NCBI GenBank assembly: GCA_023212645.1
Contig: JALBYC010000024.1
Coordinates: 1 to 64,000 of the forward strand
Length of the DNA stretch: 64,000 nucleotides
Source: Farysia itapuensis
Lineage: Eukaryota > Basidiomycota > Ustilaginomycetes > Ustilaginales > Ustilaginaceae
Direction of reading: 5' to 3'
In this document: piece by piece, positions 40,906-49,979 of the stretch
Layout of the letters: every line of letters starts with the position of its first letter
Numbering within the stretch: the stretch's first letter is position 1
Translations under genes and position numbers: made by a program
Notes under the pieces: generated by a model
Database searches by the model: none
What the model saw: the letters and a program-made list of their open reading frames with translations, nothing else
Told to the model about the DNA's origin: nothing

Positions 40906-41498
40906 AGCACTGCGCATCCACCTTTTCGGTGATCGGACATGCACATCGCCAAACAACACCGAGACATGCACCCGTATCCTCGAAGTCCCGTTATACAAAG
41001 CAAGTTTGCATTGTCGATAAGCATGTCTAGCTAATAATTGCAATAGAGACATGACAGAGGTGGCGCAGTGAAGATGACTGGGCGGTGGTGAAGGGAGTAA
41101 AAGGGCGCACAAGCCAGCATTTGGAAGAACTGGGAGGAGGGAGATTGAATATGAATTTGTATTGATGTCATCCGGTGCGATTCCGATATAGAAAGTGTAG
41201 TGGGAATTCAACATCCCACTGATCGAGTAATAATAACGCGTTGAGAATACGCGCCGATTTGTATTTGCGCAACAGGCAAAGGGGGGGTTTCTGGTTTAGG
41301 CTGTGTTGCGTGTGTCTGTCCGGGCTGTCAGCCTGGGCGAGTGCGAGTGCGAGTGCGAGTGCGAGTGCGAGTGCAGTGCTGGGTCTGTTCGCCGTTGGCC
41401 GTTCCCCCTCTTTTTCTTATCCTCCCATCCGTCTTCCATCGTAGACTCATCGTTCTGCTCTCTTCTTCCCTGCATCACCCCTAGTTACAGTCATCACC
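40906..41498. promoter_or_regulatory. Actin promoter and 5' leader
   Basis: There is no separate gene in this 593-base stretch. It contains the 3' end of GST-HIS6 and the actin promoter. A hexamer repeat (41337-41372) and a pyrimidine-rich leader precede the actin start, as is common for strongly expressed fungal genes. Confidence 0.5.
41337..41372. repeat. Six tandem copies of GCGAGT
   Basis: Six exact copies of a 6-base unit lie about 130 bases upstream of the actin start codon. They are probably in the promoter or transcribed leader. Hexamers of this kind vary in number easily. Confidence 0.9.
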
Positions 41499-42831
<1,333 letters not shown>

Positions 42832-43458
42832 ACAGCCAGACCCTTTCTCGGTCTGCAATCTCCCCCTCCTCCCTTTGTATCCTTTTTCCTTCCTTTTCTT
42901 TTCTTCACACCCCTTTTTTGTCAATCCAATGAAATTTTCCCCTTTCCTCTTGCCCCGGAACTCTTGATTGTGCGGAGGCACGCGCAACATCTTGCGACAG
43001 ATCCGAGCTTGCAAGGCAATTGCCTGGGCCAGGTCATCACGACCGCACGCTGCCTGCTCAAAGGGGAAGTATTCACGTCAGGTTCAGAGGATGCTGACGG
43101 TAAGCAAAGGGTGACAAGGCGAGCCAACCACTCTCGTCTGGCGGGAGAGGTAGGCTCATACTGGCAGCAAGCATGAGAGCGATGTGAGCTGAGACGAATG
43201 CCTGAACAGTAGGTCGAAACGAGCCCCAGTCCACAACATGCGCACCGTACACCATAGAGCCCGTCAGTGTCACACACACACACCACGTTGCCTGCATTGT
43301 CAAAATGTATTGTAAAGAAGTAAGAAATAAGAAAGCGAATCCAGAGAGAGAGAGAGAGAGGAAGGGGGGGAGGGGTGGGGCCTGCAGAATCCAGTTGTGC
43401 GGCCCCGAAATTGAGTCGTGGCAAAAGAGCCCCTCCCGCGCGCGCGCGCTGGCGTCGT
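42832..43458. other. Intergenic region between actin and a secreted-protein gene
   Basis: Two convergent genes end here. The sequence has a pyrimidine-rich actin 3' region, a short CA run (about 43272-43283), an AG run (43343-43360) and a G-rich stretch. No reading frame has a recognisable motif. Confidence 0.5.
43343..43360. repeat. AG dinucleotide repeat
   Basis: Nine AG units form a simple repeat downstream of the secreted lysozyme-fold gene. It is followed by a G-rich run. Confidence 0.9.
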
Positions 43459-44568
43459 TTAGCAGCTGGCGAGGTTGTGGTAGGTGCCGAGGTTTTCTGC
43501 GTTTGACTTGCCCAAGAACCAGCCGTTGAGCATCTGGTAGAGGTAGTCGAGGTTGTTCTGCGCCCAGCAGTGGCCCTGACTCTTGGCCGCGGTGGCCGAG
43601 GCAACGGTGAGACCCTTTTGCCAGCCGTTGTACTGGCCAATGGCCTGCAGCACGTTGCCGCCATACTGGTCAAGCACGGTGCGGAAGTACTTTGCACCTG
43701 TGTTGACGTTGAAGGCGACGTCCTTGCAGTTGCCATTGGGCGCACCACCGCACTTATCGGGAGTGATCTGCATCAGTCCTTGCTCACCATTGCCACCAGT
43801 GGCACTAGGGTTGCACGACGATTCCTGCATGGCGAACGACATGAGCACGGTGGCGGGGATGTTGTACGTCGACTCGGCAGCTTGGAAGGCCCAAAGCATA
43901 CTCTTGCAGGGTGCAAAGACGTTCGAGGAGGCGGCGGCGTTGGAAGAAATAATCTCGAGCTGGCTTAGCTTGACATTCGGTGGGGTCCAGCCGCCCGAGG
44001 TAACACCGCAGTTGAGGAAGTCTTCGGAACCGTTGGGGAAATCGCTGGTGGCGCCACTGCTTCCGCACGAACCGAAACTGAGTCCAATGAGTCCAGCTCC
44101 GGACTCAGTGGAGGAGGTGGAAGTGGATGTGGAAGAAGAAGAGGTAGAGGAAGGGGAGGAGGAGCTTGTGGTGGTTGAATCCTTGCCGCTGGACCCAGAG
44201 CCAGAGTTGTCGGTGGCTTTGGAGCCCGAGTTGCCGCCAGCGTTGGACTGGCTGCCACTGGTCTGGGCACTGGAGGCTGAGGAGGTGGAAGAGGTGGAAG
44301 AGGACTTCTTGGTGGTGGAGTGAGACTTGTGCTTGCGGGAGTGGGACTTATGGCCGGCAGCAGCATGGCTGGTTCTTGCTCTGCACGATTTCTTCGAGGC
44401 AGTGTTACTGCGTCGTGCGACGACCATTTTCTTGGCCATCATGGCATCGCGGCGCTGCATGGACAGGGGATGACGGGAAAGAGCGGGGAGAGCATCGACG
44501 CTTGGGTCGGCCGAGGCACCAATGGCCACGAAAGCGAGCGATGCAGCTACAAAAGAGAGGAACTTCAT
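43459..44568 (-). CDS. Secreted lysozyme-fold (SLT transglycosylase-like) protein
   Basis: One exon encodes 369 residues. A signal peptide covers about residues 1-20 (FLSFVAASLAFVAIGASA). Dibasic sites and a basic His/Ser/Lys-rich stretch follow (GHKSHSRKHKSHS), then a Ser/Thr-rich, probably O-glycosylated linker (about 85-165). The C-terminal 170 residues resemble the soluble lytic transglycosylase/goose-lysozyme fold: SFAMQESSCNP with a likely catalytic Glu near 248, GNGEQGLMQITPDKC, NVNTGAKYFRTVLDQYGG and AIGQYNGW. Such domains cut bacterial peptidoglycan. In a fungus it may act against bacteria or on another glycan, which is inference. Eight or so Cys in this part suggest disulfides. A TATATA box lies at 44697-44702. 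Confidence 0.8.
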   Translation of the reverse strand: MKFLSFVAASLAFVAIGASADPSVDALPALSRHPLSMQRRDAMMAKKMVVARRSNTASKKSCRARTSHAAAGHKSHSRKHKSHSTTKKSSSTSSTSSASSAQTSGSQSNAGGNSGSKATDNSGSGSSGKDSTTTSSSSPSSTSSSSTSTSTSSTESGAGLIGLSFGSCGSSGATSDFPNGSEDFLNCGVTSGGWTPPNVKLSQLEIISSNAAASSNVFAPCKSMLWAFQAAESTYNIPATVLMSFAMQESSCNPSATGGNGEQGLMQITPDKCGGAPNGNCKDVAFNVNTGAKYFRTVLDQYGGNVLQAIGQYNGWQKGLTVASATAAKSQGHCWAQNNLDYLYQMLNGWFLGKSNAENLGTYHNLASC

Positions 44569-45119
44569 AATGTATCAAAGAATGTAGGGAGAGGAGAGGT
44601 ATGGACCAGCCACAAGCACAAGGAGGGGGGGGAAAGCAGAGCGAAACGGGGAGGGTGAGAGAGATGAGTGACAAAGGTGGGACTGGCTTCGTCATGTATA
44701 TATCCTCACTGCCCTGCCAGAGGCCAGCGGAGAGAGGCCGATGCACCCGCCTGTGGTTGTGATTGCTGGCTGGCACTGTGTGACATGAAGGCAACACTCT
44801 TGGCTAGGTGGGCTGAAGTTTGTCACCCGAGCTGCATTTCCAATAGGGGTCCAACCCATTACAACGGTAAAGGCACACTTGTTTCATTTCCCTTTGTGTG
44901 CCGGTCAAAATTGTATTCCAGTTCGGACTTGTCCAATTGGGCCCCGAATAATACCCAATTGGGCCAAAAGTAGGCTACTGCCACATGGCAGTTTCACGCA
45001 TCGCCACTAGTGCAAAGTTCAAGACAGCTGCTAGACCATATTTGCACAAGAGGCCGTCGAGAAGTTCCAATTACAGAATGCTATATGCGGAGTTACAAGG
45101 GTATATGTGGGGGAGAAGG
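44569..45119. promoter_or_regulatory. Promoter of the secreted lysozyme-fold gene and RAD10 3' side
   Basis: No gene is seen. A TATATA box on the minus strand (44697-44702) stands about 130 bases upstream of the lysozyme-fold start. CCAAT-type motifs occur near 44930-44965 (the minus-strand CCAAT reads as ATTGG here), which is common in fungal promoters. Confidence 0.45.
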
Positions 45120-46163
45120 CTACTCTACGTCGTCGTCGTCGTCGTCGCCAGGGTGTGCCATGCTAAGTTCCATGGCGAGTTTCAGCTGTTCCTCTTCCGT
45201 CAGCATCGAGAAATCTGCATCGTCGTCTGCTTCGTCAGCGTTGTCCTGAGTCAGGTCGATGCTTTCGCCGCCTTTTCCGACGCCCAGAAGGACTGTATCA
45301 GAGTTGGTCAGAGTGCCAGAGGTTTCCGAGGCCTGCTCGACGACCGGGGCCGGGTCAACTGTGCTGGCAGTGGGACGCTTTCGGTCTTTGCGACTGCGGT
45401 TTTCTCCCACGCGAAAGGGCTGGTGAAACACTTCGCAGAGTCGTTTCGCCTTAACTTCTCCAAAACCAGGACACATGCTGAGTTCTTCGACGGTGGCTGT
45501 CGAGATGCGCTGCAGGGAACCAAAGTTGGAGATGAGCGTCACCACGTCGGTCTTGTTGACGCCACGCACTGTGGTCAGCACGTTGGTCAACTGGCTCATG
45601 TAGTCGTCGCTGACACGCTCCTTGATCAGATCCGGTGGCTTGTGTTCGAACGACTTGTACGTCTCAATGTAGCGCCCAGCTTCTTCGGCTGACCAGGCCA
45701 CGATCATCGTCATGCCATTGATCAGCGCAATCTTGGTCAGCTCGCGGATCGCAGCTTGATGATCGTTTACATCGCACATGACCAGCATGATGCGTAACGT
45801 GTACATCTGCTGCAGCTTCTGAATGCGCGTATGCACGTACTCGGGATGCAAGCGGTGATAGCGAATGCTGAGAAAGAGTACACAGCTCGCCAGCCCTACT
45901 TGGTAGTCGGGCACAATGTCCGCGTACTCCCATCCAATGTTGCGAATGTGTTGCAGCACTGGATTGCCACGCTGGCAGTTGTTGACCAGAACCGTGTTGC
46001 CTGCGCCCACAGCACCACGTATCAAGGGTCGTGGCCGTGGCTGCACCACCGCAGGTCGCTGCGCAGTAGCAGCGTCCCCAGTGCTGTCGTCCCTCGGCAA
46101 TGTCGAGGCTGGCTGAAACGAAGACATGGGTCTCAACGGGCTATCACCACCCGACGTTTCCAT
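45120..46163 (-). CDS. RAD10: DNA repair endonuclease subunit RAD10/ERCC1
   Basis: An intronless gene of 347 residues. Rad10/ERCC1 is the non-catalytic partner of Rad1/XPF in the structure-specific nuclease for nucleotide excision and interstrand crosslink repair. The central domain starts near 58 (VLVNNCQRGNPVLQHIRNIG, then EYADIVPDYQVG and CVLFLSIRYHRLHPEYVHTR). A tandem helix-hairpin-helix domain follows (TTVRGVNKTDVVTLISNFGS, MCPGFGEVKAKRLCEVFHQP). The C-terminal tail is acidic and not conserved; it ends in an Asp run. The gene is divergent from RPL2. Confidence 0.93.
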   Translation of the reverse strand: METSGGDSPLRPMSSFQPASTLPRDDSTGDAATAQRPAVVQPRPRPLIRGAVGAGNTVLVNNCQRGNPVLQHIRNIGWEYADIVPDYQVGLASCVLFLSIRYHRLHPEYVHTRIQKLQQMYTLRIMLVMCDVNDHQAAIRELTKIALINGMTMIVAWSAEEAGRYIETYKSFEHKPPDLIKERVSDDYMSQLTNVLTTVRGVNKTDVVTLISNFGSLQRISTATVEELSMCPGFGEVKAKRLCEVFHQPFRVGENRSRKDRKRPTASTVDPAPVVEQASETSGTLTNSDTVLLGVGKGGESIDLTQDNADEADDDADFSMLTEEEQLKLAMELSMAHPGDDDDDDVE

Positions 46164-46648
46164 CAGCGCATCCGTTCATGTAGATCTATGTTTGCAGCCA
46201 GAGAATGTCAGTACGTTGTACATTGCTGTACGCCAAAACAACATGCTCGTCCTTTGCGCCAAGGTCAGAATTGCAGAAGAAGAAGTTGGGTCTTCACCGT
46301 AGAACTAAGACTGTTGAGCTTGTGAATGTGATATTTTATTCATCACCCCGAGTGTGTGCGTGCGCAGGCACGAGCATGAAGACCACGACTACTTACCCAG
46401 ACTCGCTAGCTGATGAGCAAGCAGAGGAGATGATCGTCGAGACAGCCAGATGTGGAGGCCGTGGAGGATCTCGAAGAATCACTGCTCTAACATAAGATCT
46501 ACATCGGCCGAACTATGTGCTACATCACGTGCAGTGAAAATCAAAGCTTGAAGCTTCCATGTAAGGTCGGGCGAATTGGCAGTTTGGTGACTGCCGTGTT
46601 CGCTGTCGAGATTCTCAACCCCCATCACCACCACATTCTCACTTCAAC
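46164..46648. promoter_or_regulatory. Divergent RAD10-RPL2 promoter
   Basis: The 485 bases separate two divergent starts and hold no gene. The stretch next to RPL2 includes a CACATTCTCACTTCAAC leader typical of short ribosomal-protein 5' leaders. No certain binding site was identified. Confidence 0.5.
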
Positions 46649-47413
46649 ATGGGTCGTGTCATCCGAGCTCAGCGAAAGAGCGGTGGTATCTTCACCGCTC
46701 ACACCAAGCACAACAAGGCTCCGGCCAAGCTCCGTGTCTATGACTATGCGGAGCGAAACGGCTACATTCGAGGTGTAGTAAAGGAGATTATTCACGACGC
46801 TGGTCGTGGTGCTCCCCTGGCCAAGGTTGCCTTCCGTGACCCTTACCAGTACCGCACCCGCACCGAGACTTTCATCGCCACCGAAGGTCTCTCCACCGGC
46901 CAGTTTGTTTACTGCGGAAAGAAGGCTGCTCTCAGCGTTTCCAATGTTCTTCCCCTCAGCTCTTTGCCCGAAGGTACCATTGTCTGCAACGTTGAGGAGA
47001 AGTCCGGTGACCGTGGTTCGCTTGCCCGAACTTCGGGTAACTACGCCACCATCATTGGCCACGACTCCAACGGCAAGACTTCGCGTATCCGTCTGCCCTC
47101 GGGTGCCAAGAAGACTGTCCCCTCGACGTCGCGAGCTACGATCGGCATTGTCGCCGGTGGTGGACGAATTGACAAGCCCTTGCTCAAGGCTGGTCGTGCC
47201 CACCACAAGTTCAAGGTCAAGCGCAACTCGTGGCCCAAGACCCGAGGTGTGGCCATGAACCCCGTCGACCACCCTCACGGTGGTGGTAACCACCAGCACA
47301 TCGGAAAGCCTTCCACCCGCTCCCGCTTCGCCCCCGCTGGTCAGAAGGTCGGTCTCATTGCCGCCCGACGAACCGGTCTCATCCGCGGTACCATCAAGAC
47401 CAAGGACGCATAA
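46649..47413 (+). CDS. RPL2: 60S ribosomal protein L2 (uL2, L8 of animals)
   Basis: A single exon encodes 254 residues. uL2 lies near the peptidyl-transferase centre of the large subunit. The start [13 protein letters not shown] and the segment [14 protein letters not shown], with the conserved His of the family loop, are present. The rest is highly conserved ([31 protein letters not shown]). Length equals that of yeast Rpl2. Codon use is strongly biased, as expected for a highly expressed gene. No intron is needed. Confidence 0.98.
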   Translation: MGRVIRAQRKSGGIFTAHTKHNKAPAKLRVYDYAERNGYIRGVVKEIIHDAGRGAPLAKVAFRDPYQYRTRTETFIATEGLSTGQFVYCGKKAALSVSNVLPLSSLPEGTIVCNVEEKSGDRGSLARTSGNYATIIGHDSNGKTSRIRLPSGAKKTVPSTSRATIGIVAGGGRIDKPLLKAGRAHHKFKVKRNSWPKTRGVAMNPVDHPHGGGNHQHIGKPSTRSRFAPAGQKVGLIAARRTGLIRGTIKTKDA

Positions 47414-47636
47414 ACGCCTTTTTCGCACCATATACTACAGCAACTTTGACTGTCTTGAAACGGCACAGTTCTTGGTCATGCTCATCCACCCCCCTGTACT
47501 TCTGCTCCTCCTTCTCCAGCCGCTTTCACGATCCTGGCGCAACGCCGTACTCGCATCCGCCCTTACATTCATCAAAAGAAAGAATGCTTCTATTGCAATC
47601 TGGTACTATCTGAACATGTGTCTCGCGTGCAGCCGT

Positions 47637-48179
47637 CTAACCCCAGCAGCCTTTGTCAAGACCTGCCTTGCTAGCTTTGGCCTGAAAGTTCAGTGCAATC
47701 AGTGAGATGGCCGGGGGGGTTCTTTGCTTTCGTGAGGTACTTACCTGCTGTTGTGGAGATCCACGACCTCGAATCAACCTGAGAGCCGAGCAGTCGTTGA
47801 GATCGACAATCGGCGCTGGCTTTCGTTGTTGTTGATTCGAGGTACGATCTTTAGTTAGCGTGAAGCGTGCTGAAGACGAGCGGAGGGAGGTTTCGGGCGG
47901 TGCGGATCCTTGAGGTGGAGAGCTGTGGAGAGAGGACTCAAAAATGCGTGCTACCTCGCTCGAAGTGCGGTGCATCGTCTTCCCGACATCCTGCGGCACA
48001 AGTCCCAGTTTGATCTTGGCCCTGTTCTCGGTCACCAGTCCGAGAATGGGGGAGTCAGTGCCGGATAGTTCTTCCTCGCGCATGATTGCGTCAATCATGC
48101 TGGTGAGCGTTCCTGTGTCAGCAGCACAGACCGTTGTCGTGGCGATAAAGGCAGTGAGACAGGAGAAGACGAGACGCAT
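47637..48179 (-). CDS. Small secreted protein, candidate effector 1
   Basis: A signal peptide (MRLVFSCLTAFIATTTVCA) is followed by a polar protein with no recognised domain. A likely intron at 47682-47744 has perfect borders (CAG/GTAAGT, TTTCAG) and a CTGAAC branch-like site. It is 63 bases long without a stop, so the unspliced frame gives 180 residues and the spliced form (exons 47745-48179, 47637-47681) gives 159. The mature part has two cysteines in the spliced form, one near the end (KGCWG). It is the first of three same-strand secreted genes. A TATAAA box stands at 48239-48244, about 60 bases upstream of the ATG. An effector role is inferred from size, secretion signal and clustering. 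Confidence 0.75.
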   Translation of the reverse strand: MRLVFSCLTAFIATTTVCAADTGTLTSMIDAIMREEELSGTDSPILGLVTENRAKIKLGLVPQDVGKTMHRTSSEVARIFESSLHSSPPQGSAPPETSLRSSSARFTLTKDRTSNQQQRKPAPIVDLNDCSALRLIRGRGSPQQQVSTSRKQRTPPAISLIALNFQAKASKAGLDKGCWG

Positions 48180-48238
48180 TGCTCAGCACGATGTTGACAG
48201 GCGAGAGTAAGAGCAATTGACTCTCACATGGACCACAC

Positions 48239-48244
48239 TTTATA
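48239..48244 (-). promoter_or_regulatory. TATA box of secreted protein gene 1
   Basis: TATAAA on the minus strand lies about 60 bases upstream of the start at 48179. The same spacing occurs at the next two secreted genes. Confidence 0.7.
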
Positions 48245-48437
48245 CAGACGAACCCATGTCAAACTTCCATCCCGTCACTGTACCGCTTTTCATCCACGAC
48301 TACGGCCCACACATGACGACAACTTCGCCAGCTCCAACTGGGTGGGTACAAGGAAAGCCGCATTCACATGAACGGGAGTCAGGGTTCAGCCGATTCCGGC
48401 ACAGCAAGTTGTGCCGTCTTATTGTGCTACCTTGGCG

Positions 48438-48995
48438 TTACATGCGGAGGGGATGGTTGCCGCTTCCTTCTTCGTGAACGACATGCTTGTCCTGCCACAC
48501 TGTGTCTTCATCGTCAATATGATCCGTTGCTGCGAGTGAAGATGTTGGTGGGTGCTTGTGGGTGCTGCTGCTACTGCCGGCCCGGGACAGTTTACCCAGC
48601 CAGGTTCCACCAGGGAAAGGGACCGCTGCTCGGTTCGTGCTCTGCTTTTGCAGGAACTTAGCCCATTCCTGCGTCGATAGAGTTTTTTTTCGTGTCAAAG
48701 GTCTGGGTTGCTCTTGCGATCGACTCTTGTCCCATGTCCAGAGCTTGCTGAGAGCTCTGAGGGAATTTTGCGTCCATGAGCGCGAAGATTGTAGCGCGCG
48801 CAGCTGCGGGGGATCGGCCACTGGATACAGGTCCTGGAGTGGCGAACGATCCGTTCGCGCAGGTGACTGGTACAGATGCGGCTCGAAGAAGGTACCGACT
48901 GCTTCCACCGCGTCCGTGTCCGGTACTTCTAATGGTGGGGCTGCGCGTACCATCACCATCACAGCAGAGAGGATCGCGACAAAGCAACGATACAT
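48438..48995 (-). CDS. Small secreted protein, candidate effector 2
   Basis: The frame encodes 185 residues with a signal peptide at about 1-19 (FVAILSAVMVMVRAAP). The mature protein is hydrophilic, with PVADPPQLRALQSSRSW and a Lys/Arg-rich middle. No domain was recognised and there are no cysteines after the signal peptide. A possible 66-base intron with GTAAAC/GCAG borders lies near 48526-48591, but it lacks a clear branch site and was not adopted. TATAAA occurs at 49061-49066, about 66 bases before the start. The gene lies between two other secreted-protein genes on the same strand. Confidence 0.7.
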   Translation of the reverse strand: MYRCFVAILSAVMVMVRAAPPLEVPDTDAVEAVGTFFEPHLYQSPARTDRSPLQDLYPVADPPQLRALQSSRSWTQNSLRALSKLWTWDKSRSQEQPRPLTRKKTLSTQEWAKFLQKQSTNRAAVPFPGGTWLGKLSRAGSSSSTHKHPPTSSLAATDHIDDEDTVWQDKHVVHEEGSGNHPLRM

Positions 48996-49304
48996 AGCTA
49001 CACACCTGTAATACAGAGCGAACAGCCAGCTGCTCTCAGAGACTGCAAGCTCGTGCTGGCTTTATACATCTCAGCTGGCACAACAGAAAGTTTGTCCATG
49101 ATATGATATTGCGGCCTGCTGGCGGCACACACGCCACTTGGTGGAACGCCGCAACTTTCGCACGAAGCTTCAATGTGCACGTTCGTGTTCATCGCCGCGC
49201 GCAAGTCACCGCCAGGCTACCCGATTCTCACGTTCACACGTAATTCAAACCAAAACGAATCAATATCAGGAGGGCCTGGGCAGCGCGAGAGCTAGCGTGG
49301 TCGT
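48996..49304. promoter_or_regulatory. Upstream region of secreted protein gene 2
   Basis: The 309 bases hold a TATAAA box on the minus strand (49061-49066) and no reading frame with a recognisable motif. Confidence 0.5.
49061..49066 (-). promoter_or_regulatory. TATA box of secreted protein gene 2
   Basis: TATAAA on the minus strand, about 66 bases upstream of the start at 48995. Confidence 0.7.
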
Positions 49305-49686
49305 TCAGGCCTTCTTGTCGGCGTTCAGCTCCTTGAACCAAGAGTCAAGGTAAGGGTTCGGCATACCTGTGGAAGACGCAAGGAGTCAGCTTCATCTCAA
49401 ACGTTTACCTGCGATTACGTATGCTAGACTTACGTCCTTGGCCTTCAACAGCCTGGAGATGCTGGTAGTAGCTGTCGTCATGATAGAGGTCGTTGACGGT
49501 AGGTTTAACGTAGTTGACCGTCGAAGCGCCTGCTTTCTCCACTGTCTTCTCGGCTTGCTGGACGAAGGGAGCTAGTTCCTTGCCGAGGTTGGCACCGGTC
49601 GGGATGGGGACAGCGGCCGTCTTCTCGACAACAGTTAGGACGAGAGCAGCAATGCTGCAGACAACGGCGAAAGAGTTGCACTTCAT
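49305..49686 (-). CDS. Small secreted protein, candidate effector 3
   Basis: Exons at 49434-49686 and 49305-49366 (67-nt intron, GTAAGT donor and CACAG acceptor) encode 104 residues. A signal peptide covers about residues 1-25 (FAVVCSIAALVLTVVEKTAA). The mature peptide is short (VPIPTGANLGKELAPFVQQA and onward) and has no cysteine. Exon 2 adds RMPNPYLDSWFKELNADKKA at the end. No domain was recognised. An AT-rich TATA element lies at 49741-49748, 55 bases upstream of the ATG. Its position beside two other secreted genes suggests a cluster of effector-type genes. Confidence 0.78.
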
Positions 49687-49740
49687 GGCGGAAAAGCTGG
49701 CAAGAACGACGAGGGAAGACTAGCACGAATTATCCTGGTC

Positions 49741-49748
49741 ATATAAAT
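49741..49748 (-). promoter_or_regulatory. TATA element of secreted protein gene 3
   Basis: The minus strand reads ATTTATAT here, about 55 bases upstream of the start at 49686. Confidence 0.55.
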
Positions 49749-49979
49749 ACATGCTTCCTCGCCGTGATCGTGGCCCAACGTCGTTGCTGGTGTGTACGGT
49801 GGGTGCCCAGCATGCAGGGGCTCGATCTCAGCCCCTGGTTCAATCATCGGCAACGCTCTGCAGCAAACTCAATGACACCTGACGGCAAATGACTACAGAT
49901 GGTGTCCCCACTGCATGTTCGACCAGCACGCTCGACGGTTCAGGTGGGATGCATGCTGATTGAAGATGCGCTATGTACA

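Noticed and set aside
41337..41372. CRISPR-like repeat array
   Set aside because: The units are contiguous hexamers without spacers, in a eukaryotic genome.
44985..45692. 235-codon open frame on the plus strand
   Set aside because: It lies antisense to RAD10, whose conserved domains fix the coding strand.
46625..47431. 268-codon open frame antisense to RPL2
   Set aside because: It is a codon-bias shadow of the ribosomal gene, rich in Gly, Val and Thr without any domain.
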